Position numbers and translations under genes: made by a program. Under the pieces are notes generated by a model, which ran no database searches, was not told where the DNA came from, and saw only the letters and a program-made list of their open reading frames with translations. Shown here one piece after another: positions 1 through 9,416 of a stretch of 64,000 nucleotides of DNA (the stretch's first letter is position 1; each line of letters opens with the position of its first letter). This DNA comes from JAKPAM01 sp047601745 (lineage in GTDB: Bacteria; Pseudomonadota; Gammaproteobacteria; Burkholderiales; Burkholderiaceae_E). The stretch lies in NCBI GenBank assembly GCA_047601745.1, contig JASGIS010000001.1, positions 4,836,001-4,900,000 on the forward strand. The letters run 5' to 3'.

Positions 1-429
1 TCGCTGACGGTCGCGCAGAACCTGGCGCTCGGCCAGAAGCAGCGCGCGCCCGGCCAATGGAAGGCCGAGGACATGTACCGGATGTTCCCGCGGTTGAAGG
101 AACGCGAGCACACGGCGGCCGGCGTGCTGTCGGGCGGCGAGCAGCAGATGCTGACGCTGTGCCGCACGCTGATGGGCGATCCGGAGCTGGTCATCATCGA
201 CGAACCGACCGAAGGCTTGGCCCCGAAGATCGTCGCGCTGGTCGGCGACTTCCTGGCCACGCTGAAGGAGCGCGGCGTGTCGGTGCTGCTGATCGAGCAG
301 AAGCTGGACATCGCGCTGAGGATCTCGCAACGCGTCTACGTGATGGGCCACGGCCAGATCGTGTTCGAGGGCACGCCGGCGACGCTGCGCGAGCATCCGG
401 ACGTGCGGCGCGAGTGGCTCGAAGTCTGA
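1..429 (+). CDS. livF: Liv-type ABC transporter ATP-binding protein (3' part)
   Basis: The window opens inside this gene, so only the last 142 codons are present. The product powers a branched-chain amino acid/amide-type (Liv) importer at the inner face of the cytoplasmic membrane. The fragment shows the ABC signature LSGGEQQM (fragment residues 43-50), Walker B followed by the D-loop region (VIIDEPTEGLAP) and the LivF-type switch segment VLLIEQ, then the usual C-terminal tail ending in EGTPATL. LivF rather than LivG is inferred from the short C-terminus and the EPTEGLAP wording. The partner permease and LivG genes must lie to the left. A beta-oxidation block follows, so the cargo could be an acyl or aromatic acid, but that is only context. 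Confidence 0.9.
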   Translation, partial: SLTVAQNLALGQKQRAPGQWKAEDMYRMFPRLKEREHTAAGVLSGGEQQMLTLCRTLMGDPELVIIDEPTEGLAPKIVALVGDFLATLKERGVSVLLIEQKLDIALRISQRVYVMGHGQIVFEGTPATLREHPDVRREWLEV

Positions 430-433
430 CGCG

Positions 434-505
434 TTCGCCGCTTTTGCCGTATTCGCCGCTTTTGCAGTGTTCGTCGCTTCTGCCGCGTTCGCCGCTTCTG
501 CCGTC
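434..505 (+). repeat. four imperfect 18-bp tandem repeats
   Basis: Four units starting TTCGCCGCTT or TTCGTCGCTT follow each other at 434, 452, 470 and 488, with a few substitutions between copies. They start four bases after the livF stop. The whole gap 430-742 (313 bp) holds no credible gene: it contains these repeats, then GC-rich sequence leading to the FadB-type gene. Nothing like an intrinsic terminator with a U-tract is visible. Confidence 0.75.
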
Positions 506-742
506 GTGCTCGCCGCCTCGCCGCCCCTTTGGCGAATCCCGGAGGGCCGGTTACACTTTCGCTGATCCGCCGGTGCCCCTCGACGTGTCGAGCCGGAGCC
601 GCCGCCGTCCCGCCGGGATGCGCGGCAGGCGGATGCAGGACTTGCTGTCGCGATCAAAAATAGTACGCCCGTTCGCTTGCGAGACGACGGGCGCCGACGA
701 CCTTCTCCCGGGCATCCGGGAGCCCATCCAATCAGGATCCCC

Positions 743-2836
743 ATGAGTCAAGCAGACTACTCCACGCAAGGCGACGTCGCGGTCATCACGATGAACAACC
801 CGCCGGTCAACGGCCTCGGCCACGGCCTGCGGCAAGGTATCGTCGAAGGGCTGATGAAGGCGCTGGCCGACGACGCGGTCAAGGCGATCGTGCTGACCGG
901 CGCGGGCAAGGCGTTCTCGGGCGGCGCCGACATCCGCGAGTTCAATACGCCGAAGGCCACGGCCGAGCCGCATCTGCTGACGGTGATCGGCGCGATCGAG
1001 GCCTCGACCAAGCCGGTCGTCGCCGCCGTCCACAGCGTGGCGATGGGGGGTGGCCTCGAGCTGGCGCTCGGCTGCCATTTCCGCGTCGCCGCGCCGGGCG
1101 CGCTGATCGCGCTGCCCGAGGTCAAGCTCGGCCTGCTGCCGGGCGCCGGCGGCACGCAGCGGCTGCCGCGCGTGATCCCGTTCGAGATGGCGTTGAACAT
1201 GATCGTGTCGGGCGAGCCGGTCAAGTCCGAGAAGTTCAAGGGCACGAAGCTGTTCGACGAGATCATCGAAGGCGATCTGCTGGCCGGCGCGGTCGCGTTC
1301 GCGCGCAAGGCCGTCGCCGAGAACCGCGGCCTGCCGAAGGTGCGCGACCTGAAGGTCGATTACCCGAACGCCGAAGGCTTCGGCGCGTTCGCGCTGAACA
1401 CGATCGGCACGGTCGCGCGCAACTTCCCGGCGCCGCGCAAGTGCGCCGAGGCGGTGATCGCCGCGGCGACCAAGCCGTTCGAGCAGGGCATGAAGGTCGA
1501 GCGCGACGGCTTCAACGAACTGGTGCTGACGCCCGAATCGCGCGCGCTGCGCCATGCGTTCTTCGCCGAGCGCGCCGCGAGCAAGATCCCCGACGTGCCC
1601 GAGGACACGCCGCTGCGCCCGATCAAGTCGGCGGCCGTGATCGGCGCCGGCACGATGGGCGGCGGCATCACGATGAACTTCGTCAACGCCGGCATCCCGG
1701 TGACGCTGCTCGAGACCAAGCAGGAAGCGCTCGACCGGGGCGTGGCGACGATCCGCAAGAACTACGAGAACACCGCGAAGAAGGGCCGCATCAAGCCCGA
1801 GGACGTCGAAAAGCGGATGGGCCTGATCAAGTCGACGCTGTCGTACGACGACATCGCGCAGGCCGACATCGTCGTCGAGGCCGTGTTCGAGGACCTGCCG
1901 GTCAAGGAGCAGGTGTTCCATCAGCTCGACGCGGTGATGAAGCCCGGCGCGATCCTGGCGACCAACACGTCGACGCTGGACGTCGACAAGATCGCCGCGT
2001 TCACGAAGCGGCCGCAGGACGTCATCGGCACGCACTTCTTCAGCCCGGCCAACGTGATGAAGCTGCTGGAGATCGTGCGCGGCGCCAAGACCGCCAAGGA
2101 CGTGCTGGCGACGACGATGAAGCTGTCCAAGACGATCAAGAAGATCGGCGTGCTGTCCGGCGTCTGCGACGGCTTCATCGGCAACCGGATGATCGAGCAG
2201 TACAGCCGCCAGGGCCTGTACATGCTCGAGGAAGGCGCGACGCCGCAGCAGGTCGACAAGGCGATCGAGCGCTTCGGCTTCGCGATGGGGCCGTTCCGGA
2301 TGGCCGACCTGGCCGGCAACGACGTCGGCTGGTACATCCGCAAGCGCCGCTATGCCGAGCGGCCCGACATGCAGTATCCGAAGATCGCCGACAAGCTGTG
2401 CGAACTGGGCCGCTTCGGACAGAAGACCGGCGCCGGCTGGTACCGCTACGAGCCGGGCAAGCGCGACGCGCTGCCCGATCCGGTCGTCGACAAGCTGATC
2501 ACCGACCATCGCGCCGAGATCGGCCTGGCGCCGCGCAAGCTCGGCGACGACGAGATCGTCCACCGGCTGGTGTTCGCGCTGGTCAACGAAGGCGCCAAGA
2601 TCCTCGAGGAGGGCATCGCGCTGCGCGCGTCCGACATCGACATGATCTATCTGAGCGGCTACGGCTTCCCGCTGTTCCGCGGCGGCCCGATGCTGTATGC
2701 CGACCAGGTCGGGCTGTACAACGTCGTCAACCGGATGCGCCAGTTCGCCGCGAATCCGCACGGCGATCGCGCGTTCTGGACGCCGGCTCCGCTGATCCAG
2801 CGGCTGGTCGAACAGGACAAGGGTTTCAACGACTGA
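743..2836 (+). CDS. FadB/FadJ-type enoyl-CoA hydratase / 3-hydroxyacyl-CoA dehydrogenase
   Basis: A 697-residue bifunctional beta-oxidation enzyme that hydrates 2-enoyl-CoA and oxidises the resulting 3-hydroxyacyl-CoA with NAD. The N-terminal crotonase domain (about 1-190) shows the oxyanion-hole loops GGADIREF and AMGGGLELALGC and the PEVKLGLLPGAGG segment. The Rossmann domain begins near residue 297 with VIGAGTMGGG, followed by the two C-terminal dehydrogenase domains (SPANVMKLLEIV, DGFIGNRM). The start was set at the ATG of MSQADYS, because upstream in-frame residues are low-complexity and unlike the family. A thiolase follows after 43 bp, so both probably lie in one operon with the acyl-CoA dehydrogenase. 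Cytoplasmic. Confidence 0.93.
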   Translation: MSQADYSTQGDVAVITMNNPPVNGLGHGLRQGIVEGLMKALADDAVKAIVLTGAGKAFSGGADIREFNTPKATAEPHLLTVIGAIEASTKPVVAAVHSVAMGGGLELALGCHFRVAAPGALIALPEVKLGLLPGAGGTQRLPRVIPFEMALNMIVSGEPVKSEKFKGTKLFDEIIEGDLLAGAVAFARKAVAENRGLPKVRDLKVDYPNAEGFGAFALNTIGTVARNFPAPRKCAEAVIAAATKPFEQGMKVERDGFNELVLTPESRALRHAFFAERAASKIPDVPEDTPLRPIKSAAVIGAGTMGGGITMNFVNAGIPVTLLETKQEALDRGVATIRKNYENTAKKGRIKPEDVEKRMGLIKSTLSYDDIAQADIVVEAVFEDLPVKEQVFHQLDAVMKPGAILATNTSTLDVDKIAAFTKRPQDVIGTHFFSPANVMKLLEIVRGAKTAKDVLATTMKLSKTIKKIGVLSGVCDGFIGNRMIEQYSRQGLYMLEEGATPQQVDKAIERFGFAMGPFRMADLAGNDVGWYIRKRRYAERPDMQYPKIADKLCELGRFGQKTGAGWYRYEPGKRDALPDPVVDKLITDHRAEIGLAPRKLGDDEIVHRLVFALVNEGAKILEEGIALRASDIDMIYLSGYGFPLFRGGPMLYADQVGLYNVVNRMRQFAANPHGDRAFWTPAPLIQRLVEQDKGFND

Positions 2837-2879
2837 GTCCCCGGACCGAGTCCCTCCCAATTTCCAGCAAGGAATCATC

Positions 2880-4058
<1,179 letters not shown>

Positions 4059-4099
4059 ACCGATGGCCGCATCGATGACGATCCGCAGCGAGGGCAGGC

Positions 4100-5965
4100 A
4101 TGGCTGAACTGATCCTGTCCCGCCGCGACATGGCGTTCCTGCTGCACGAATGGCTCGATAGCGCGGCGCTGACGCGCTATCCGCGCTTCGCCGAGCACTC
4201 GCGCGAGACCATCGACGCGGTCATGGACCTGTGCGAGCGGATCGCGACCGATCATTTCTATCCGATCAACCGGCTGCTCGACGAGAACGAGCCGCGCTTC
4301 GACGGCGAGTCGGTCACGACGCCCGATGCGCTGAAGCCGGCGCTGCGCGCGTTCATCGACGCCGGGCTGACGGCGGCCGGCCAGGACGAGGCCGACGGCG
4401 GCATGCAGTTGCCTTGCCTGGTCGACAAGGCGGGCTTCGCGTGGTTCAACGCCGCCAGCGTCGCGGCGGCCGCCTATCCGCTGCTGACGATCGGCAACGC
4501 CAACGTGCTGCGCCGCTTCGCGACGCCGGCGCAGCGCGACGCGTATTACCGGCCGATGCTCGAAGGGCGGTTCTTCGGCACGATGTGCCTGTCCGAGCCG
4601 CAGGCCGGCTCGTCGCTGTCCGACATCCGCACCCGCGCCGAGCCGCAGGACGACGGCAGCTACCGGCTGTTCGGCAACAAGATGTGGATCTCGGGCGGCG
4701 ACCAGGACCTGTCCGAGAACATCGTCCACCTGGTGCTGGCCAAGGTCCCCGGTCCCGACGGCAAGCCGATCCCGGGCGTCAAGGGGATCTCGCTGTTCAT
4801 CGTGCCGAAGATCGTCGTCGAGGCGGGCGGCGGCGCGCGGCCCGGCGAGCGCAACGACGTCGTCGTCGCCGGCCTGAACCACAAGATGGGATACCGCGGC
4901 ACGACCAACTGCCTGCTGAACTTCGGCGAAGGGCGCCACCAGCCCGGCGGCCGCGCCGGCGCGATCGGCTACCTGATCGGCCCGCTGCACCAGGGGCTCG
5001 CTTGCATGTTCCACATGATGAACGAGGCGCGGATCGGCGTCGGCCTGGGCGCGGTGACCACCGGTTATTCGGCGTACCTGCACGCGCTCGACTACGCGCG
5101 GCTGCGTCCGCAGGGCCGTCCGCCGCAGGGCAAGGACCCGGCCAGCCCGCAGGTACCGATCATCGCGCATGCCGACGTGCGGCGGATGCTGCTGGCCGCC
5201 AAGTCCTACGTCGAAGGCGGCCTGGCGCTGAACCTGTACTGCGCGCGGCTCGTCGACGAGCAGCAGCACGATCCGGACGCGACCACGCGCGAGCAGGCCG
5301 GCTGGCTGCTCGAACTGCTGACGCCGATCGCCAAGAGCTGGCCGTCGCAGTGGGGGCAGGAGGCCAACAGCCTGGCGATCCAGGTGCACGGCGGCTACGG
5401 CTACACGCGCGACTACCGCGTCGAGCAGCTCTATCGCGACCAGCGCCTGAACCCGATCCACGAAGGCACGCACGGCATCCAGGCGATCGATCTTCTCGGC
5501 CGCAAGGTCCGGATGCAGGGCGGGGCGGCGCTGCGCCTGCTGATCGAGCGCCAGCGCGAGACCGTCGAGCGGCTGCGCGCGCTGCCCGGCGACGCCGCGG
5601 CCGAATGGCTGGCGCTGGCCGAACGCCTGCAGGCGCGTTCGGCGCGGATCGAGGCCACGGTCGCGCGGCTGTACGAAGCGCCGGACCTGGATCGCACGCT
5701 GGCCAACGCCAGCCTGTTCCTCGAGGCCTTCGGCCACTGGGTCGTCGCGTGGATCTGGCTCGACCAGACCCGCACGGTGCTGGCGGCCACGCGGGCGGAC
5801 CCGGCGGCCGCGACGATATCCGCCGACGATGCCGCGTTCTACGCGGGCAAGCTGCAGGCGGCACGTTATTTCCTGCGCTGGGAACTGCCGCGGATCGATC
5901 CGTGGCTGGACGTGCTCGACGAACTCGATACGACGACGCTGGACATGCAGCCAGAGTGGTTCTGA
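4100..5965 (+). CDS. acyl-CoA dehydrogenase
   Basis: A 621-residue FAD enzyme that forms the 2-enoyl-CoA feeding the preceding FadB-type protein. It belongs to the long bacterial acyl-CoA dehydrogenase class with an extra C-terminal extension, longer than the classic 380-residue enzymes. Visible motifs are MCLSEPQAGSSLSDI (flavin/substrate loop), QVHGGYGYTRDY, and YRDQRLNPIHEGTHGIQ with a glutamate at the expected catalytic-region position. The residues after about 470 form the helical tail typical of this class. It lies 41 bp after the thiolase and 109 bp before the reductase gene. No signal peptide is visible, so it is probably soluble. Confidence 0.93.
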   Translation: MAELILSRRDMAFLLHEWLDSAALTRYPRFAEHSRETIDAVMDLCERIATDHFYPINRLLDENEPRFDGESVTTPDALKPALRAFIDAGLTAAGQDEADGGMQLPCLVDKAGFAWFNAASVAAAAYPLLTIGNANVLRRFATPAQRDAYYRPMLEGRFFGTMCLSEPQAGSSLSDIRTRAEPQDDGSYRLFGNKMWISGGDQDLSENIVHLVLAKVPGPDGKPIPGVKGISLFIVPKIVVEAGGGARPGERNDVVVAGLNHKMGYRGTTNCLLNFGEGRHQPGGRAGAIGYLIGPLHQGLACMFHMMNEARIGVGLGAVTTGYSAYLHALDYARLRPQGRPPQGKDPASPQVPIIAHADVRRMLLAAKSYVEGGLALNLYCARLVDEQQHDPDATTREQAGWLLELLTPIAKSWPSQWGQEANSLAIQVHGGYGYTRDYRVEQLYRDQRLNPIHEGTHGIQAIDLLGRKVRMQGGAALRLLIERQRETVERLRALPGDAAAEWLALAERLQARSARIEATVARLYEAPDLDRTLANASLFLEAFGHWVVAWIWLDQTRTVLAATRADPAAATISADDAAFYAGKLQAARYFLRWELPRIDPWLDVLDELDTTTLDMQPEWF

Positions 5966-6074
5966 CGCGTCGGCGCCGCCCGTCCGCGGGGGGCGCCCGC
6001 CGCGCGGCGGGCCGACGTACAAAGCGGACATGCAAACCGGACATGCAAACCGATATTCGAGAGGAGACGCGACG

Positions 6075-7079
6075 ATGACGAGCAACGAACGCAATCAAGG
6101 CTGGGTGCTGGCCCGGCGGCCGAAGGGGCAGGTGGTGCCCGAGGACTTCCGGCTCGAATCGACCGATCTGCCGGCGATCGGCGACGGCGAGGTGCTGGTG
6201 CGAAACCACTACCTGTCGCTCGATCCGTACATGCGCGGACGGATGGACGACGCCAAGTCGTACGCGGCCTCGCAGCCGCTGGACAAGGTGATGGGCGGCG
6301 GAACGGTCGGCGAGGTCGTGCAGAGCCGCAGCAGCCGGCTGAAGGTCGGCGACAAGGTCGTCGGCATGGGCGGCTGGCAGTCGTACTCGGCCGGTGCCGA
6401 CCGCGACTTCAAGCCGATCGACACGACGCGGGTGCCGATCCAGGCATACCTGGGCGTCGTCGGCATGCCGGGCGTGACCGCCTGGCACGGGCTGAACGAG
6501 ATCATCGCGCCGAAGGCCGGCGAGACCGTCGTCGTGTCGGCCGCCAGCGGCGCGGTCGGCGCGACGGTCGGGCAACTGGCCAAGCTCAAGGGCTGCCGCG
6601 TGGTCGGCGTGGCCGGCGGCGCCGACAAGTGCCGCGCGGTCGTCGAGGAGTTCGGCTTCGATGCCTGCGTCGACTACAAGGCCGGCAATCTCGACAAGGA
6701 CCTGAAGGCGGCGCTGCCCGACGGCGTCGACGGTTATTTCGAGAACGTCGGCGGCGCCGTGCTCGACGCGGTGCTCAAGCGCTTCAACGCGTTCGGCCGC
6801 ATCGCGGTCTGCGGGCTGATCGCCGGCTACGCCGGCGAATCGATTCCGGTCCACCAGTTCCGCTCGGTGCTGGTCAACCGGCTCAAGCTCCAGGGCTTCA
6901 TCGTCTCCGAGCATCCGGCGTCCTGGCCGAAGGCGCTGGCCGAACTCGGCGAACTCGTCGGCAGCGGCCGGATGAAGTACCGCGAAACGGTCTCGCAAGG
7001 GCTCGACAGCGCGCCCGAGGCGTTCATCGGCCTGCTGACGGGCCGCAACTTCGGCAAGCAGCTGGTCAAGCTGGTCTGA
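6075..7079 (+). CDS. NADP-dependent oxidoreductase (MDR, CurA/YncB type)
   Basis: A 334-residue medium-chain dehydrogenase/reductase of the zinc-free leukotriene B4 dehydrogenase / 2-alkenal reductase type, which reduces C=C bonds of enals or enones with NADPH. The start is the ATG after a GAGGAGACG ribosome site. The N-terminal segment NHYLSLDPYMRGRM is diagnostic. The nucleotide-binding fold shows AASGAVGATVGQLAKLKG and VVGVAGG. No zinc-ligand cysteines are seen at the usual positions. It follows the acyl-CoA dehydrogenase and precedes a GTG-started gene after one base, so translation of the two is probably coupled. The substrate is unknown. Confidence 0.9.
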   Translation: MTSNERNQGWVLARRPKGQVVPEDFRLESTDLPAIGDGEVLVRNHYLSLDPYMRGRMDDAKSYAASQPLDKVMGGGTVGEVVQSRSSRLKVGDKVVGMGGWQSYSAGADRDFKPIDTTRVPIQAYLGVVGMPGVTAWHGLNEIIAPKAGETVVVSAASGAVGATVGQLAKLKGCRVVGVAGGADKCRAVVEEFGFDACVDYKAGNLDKDLKAALPDGVDGYFENVGGAVLDAVLKRFNAFGRIAVCGLIAGYAGESIPVHQFRSVLVNRLKLQGFIVSEHPASWPKALAELGELVGSGRMKYRETVSQGLDSAPEAFIGLLTGRNFGKQLVKLV

Positions 7080-7080
7080 C

Positions 7081-8376
7081 GTGGACGACGCCGACCATCG
7101 CCCGCAAGGGCGGCTGGTCCTCGGCGACTGGCCGTCGATGCAGCCCGACGCGAGCCGGGTGCGCGAGGCGGTGTTCGTGCGCGAGCAGGGCATTCCGATC
7201 GAGCTGGAATGGGACGAATGGGATGCCCGGTCGCTGCATTGCGTCGTCTATGACGAGGGCGCGGCGGTCGCGACCGGCCGCCTGCTGCCCGATGGCCACA
7301 TCGGCCGGATGGCGGTGCTCGGGCCGCATCGCAGCGCGCGGCTCGGCGGCAAGGTGCTCGAAGCCCTGATCGCGGCCGGCCGCGAACGCGGGCATCGCAG
7401 CTTCGAGCTGAGCGCGCAGCAGTACGTCGCGCATTTCTATCGCCGGCACGGCTTCGTGCAGATCGGCGAACCCTATGACGAAGTCGGCATCCCGCACGTG
7501 CGGATGCGGCTGGACGACAGCCTGCCGCGCCAGGGCGAGATCGTCGAGCGCGCGTGGGAAACCAGACGGCCCGACGGCACGCGCCTGTTCCAGCGCGAAT
7601 GGCTGCCGGCCGAGGATCGTCCGAACGGCTGCGTCTACGTGTTCCACGGCCTGGGCGAACACAGCGGCCGTTATGCGGCGCTGGCCCGGCAGTTGTGCGC
7701 ATGGGGCTGGCAGGTTCGCGCGCACGACCATCGCGGCCATGGCCGATCGGCCGGGCGCCGCGGCGCGCTCGCGCAGCCGAACGACCTGCTCGACGATGGC
7801 CTCGCGCTGCTGACCGAGTTCCAGGACCAATGCGGCCAGAAGCCGGTGCTGTTCGGCCACAGCCTCGGCGGGGCGCTGGCCGCGCAGCTCGCGGTCGCGC
7901 ACCAGGCGCGGCTGCGCGCGCTGGCCCTGTCGTCACCGGCGCTCAAGCTCTCGTTGTCGTCGGCCACGCGCTGGCAGATCCGCCTGATGAACCGGCTGGC
8001 GCCGGAGCTGGGCGTGCCCAACGGGCTCGACGCCGGCAAGCTGTCGCACGATCCGGTGGCCGTGCAGGCCTACCTGAACGATCCGCTGGTCCACGATCGG
8101 GTGACCGGACGGCTGCTGACCTGGCTGCTCGCGGCCGGCGAACAGGCGCTCGCGCAGGCGCCGTCGCTGGCGATCCCGATCCTGCTGCTGGTCGCCGGTA
8201 ATGACCAGGTCGTCGATCCGGCCGGCAGCCGGTCCTTCGTCGAACGCGCGGCGACGGCACCGCTGACGCTCAAGTGGTACGACGGCCTGTATCACGAACT
8301 GATCCACGAGCGCGCGGCGGATCGGCTGCGCGTCATCGACGATCTGCGCGGCTGGCTGGCTTCATTGCCGCGCTGA
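7081..8376 (+). CDS. GNAT acetyltransferase - alpha/beta hydrolase fusion
   Basis: A 431-residue two-domain protein starting with GTG one base after the reductase stop. Residues 1 to about 145 form a GNAT N-acetyltransferase of the PhnO/ElaA-like kind (VFVREQGIPIELEWDEWD, then RMAVLGPHRSARLGGKVLEAL, which fits the acetyl-CoA loop). From about 155 a serine aminopeptidase/monoacylglycerol-lipase type hydrolase follows: oxyanion region VFHGLGEHSGRY, nucleophile elbow GHSLGG with Ser261, an acid in VAGNDQVVDP and the histidine in DGLYHELIHE. No stop or frame change occurs in the linker. Both catalytic sets look complete. The combined substrate is unknown. The operon position suggests acyl or ester metabolism. 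Confidence 0.9.
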   Translation: MDDADHRPQGRLVLGDWPSMQPDASRVREAVFVREQGIPIELEWDEWDARSLHCVVYDEGAAVATGRLLPDGHIGRMAVLGPHRSARLGGKVLEALIAAGRERGHRSFELSAQQYVAHFYRRHGFVQIGEPYDEVGIPHVRMRLDDSLPRQGEIVERAWETRRPDGTRLFQREWLPAEDRPNGCVYVFHGLGEHSGRYAALARQLCAWGWQVRAHDHRGHGRSAGRRGALAQPNDLLDDGLALLTEFQDQCGQKPVLFGHSLGGALAAQLAVAHQARLRALALSSPALKLSLSSATRWQIRLMNRLAPELGVPNGLDAGKLSHDPVAVQAYLNDPLVHDRVTGRLLTWLLAAGEQALAQAPSLAIPILLLVAGNDQVVDPAGSRSFVERAATAPLTLKWYDGLYHELIHERAADRLRVIDDLRGWLASLPR

Positions 8377-8467
8377 TCTTGCCGCCGACGCGGTCGCCGG
8401 CCCGACTGCCGGCCGGCCGCCGGGCTTCGTCAATGGATCACGGCCAGCGGCACGCGCCGATCGATAC

Positions 8468-8541
8468 CGCGAGCGCTCGATGCCACGACTGCAGGCCGAA
8501 GCGCGCCGCGAGCGCTCAATGCCACTGCAGCCCGAAGCGCG
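8468..8541. repeat. partial tandem duplication of the 3' end of the NRDE gene
   Basis: Segments 8468-8505 and 8507-8541 are near-identical, starting CGCGAGCGCTC and ending CCGAAGCGCG, with two substitutions and one 3-base difference. The right copy contains the stop codon and last codons of the minus-strand NRDE gene. The left copy lies just beyond the stop and carries TCG in place of the stop triplet. Confidence 0.7.
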
Positions 8542-9409
8542 CGTGCCGATGCGTGAATCGCCCGTCCGGCTCGAAGTTGCGCTCGATGTAGTCGACGCGA
8601 TGCTGGCGGTCGATCAGCACGACGGTCGACGCGCGCGTGCCGTACAGGCGGGTCGCGATGAAGGCCGGCGCCAGCAGGCGCTCGCGCAACAGCCCGACGC
8701 CGGTGTCGGGCAGGCTGTCGTCGGGCGGCAGGCGGCGATCGGCCAACGCTTCGAACAGCATCGATTCGATGCGGCGCGCGTCGCTCACGTCCATCGTGCG
8801 CTCGATCGCGTCGGTCAGCCGGGCCGCCTTCGGCCAAGCCGTATCGAGCAGCGCGTTCGACAGGCTGTGCACGCCGGCGTCGATCGGACGGTCCGCCGCG
8901 ACGAAACCTGCGGAACCTGTGGAACCTGCGGAACCGGCGGAACCTGTGGCACCGGCGGCCCCGGCCGCGACGCGGTTGCTGAGCCACCAGCCTCGCGCGC
9001 GCTTCGGATCGAGCGAGAACAGCAGCAGGTTGAAACCGGCATACGCGGAGGCCGCCGCGGCGACGCGCGCCCGCTGCCGGGCGATGAACCGCTCGCGCTC
9101 GGCGTCGGGCATCGAACGCGGTGACACGAACTCGCCGACCAGCGTGCCGCGCGACGGCGGATCGGCCGCAGGCGGGCAGGCGGGCGCGTCGAGCGGCTGC
9201 CTGAAGTTGGTGACCGCCGCCATCCGGCCGTCGCGATTCAGCGCCATCCAGCTGCCGCCGGCCAGCAGATCCTGGCCCCCGTGCACGTCGTCATGCCCGG
9301 GCCACCAGCCGGCGGGCCGGGTCGGACGCGCATAGGCCTCGTCGCGGTTGGCCGCGATGATCAGCCGGTAGTCGGGATGGCAGTCGAGCGCGAAACCGAT
9401 CAGGCACAT
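8516..9409 (-). CDS. NRDE family protein (TANGO2 homologue)
   Basis: A 297-residue member of the NRDE/TANGO2 family, named for the N-terminal signature that is present here as ANRDEAYARP at residues 20-29. The start MCLIGFALD places Cys2 right after the initiator, as in family members whose N-terminal cysteine resembles an Ntn-hydrolase nucleophile. The family's biochemical role is not settled (haem or lipid handling has been proposed for relatives). It lies 7 bp downstream of ygfZ on the same strand and is probably co-transcribed. It contains an in-frame Gly/Ala/Ser-rich stretch encoded by 9-bp repeats. The 3' end is partly duplicated beyond the stop. Confidence 0.85.
   Translation of the reverse strand: MCLIGFALDCHPDYRLIIAANRDEAYARPTRPAGWWPGHDDVHGGQDLLAGGSWMALNRDGRMAAVTNFRQPLDAPACPPAADPPSRGTLVGEFVSPRSMPDAERERFIARQRARVAAAASAYAGFNLLLFSLDPKRARGWWLSNRVAAGAAGATGSAGSAGSTGSAGFVAADRPIDAGVHSLSNALLDTAWPKAARLTDAIERTMDVSDARRIESMLFEALADRRLPPDDSLPDTGVGLLRERLLAPAFIATRLYGTRASTVVLIDRQHRVDYIERNFEPDGRFTHRHARFGLQWH
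8905..8958. repeat. six 9-bp repeats inside the NRDE gene
   Basis: Units of AACCTGCGG and close variants run six times in a row. On the coding (minus) strand they give a three-residue Ala-Gly-Ser/Thr pattern, so copy-number change would keep the frame. The stretch sits between conserved parts of the protein and is probably a surface loop. Confidence 0.8.
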
Positions 9410-9416
9410 CGCGAGG

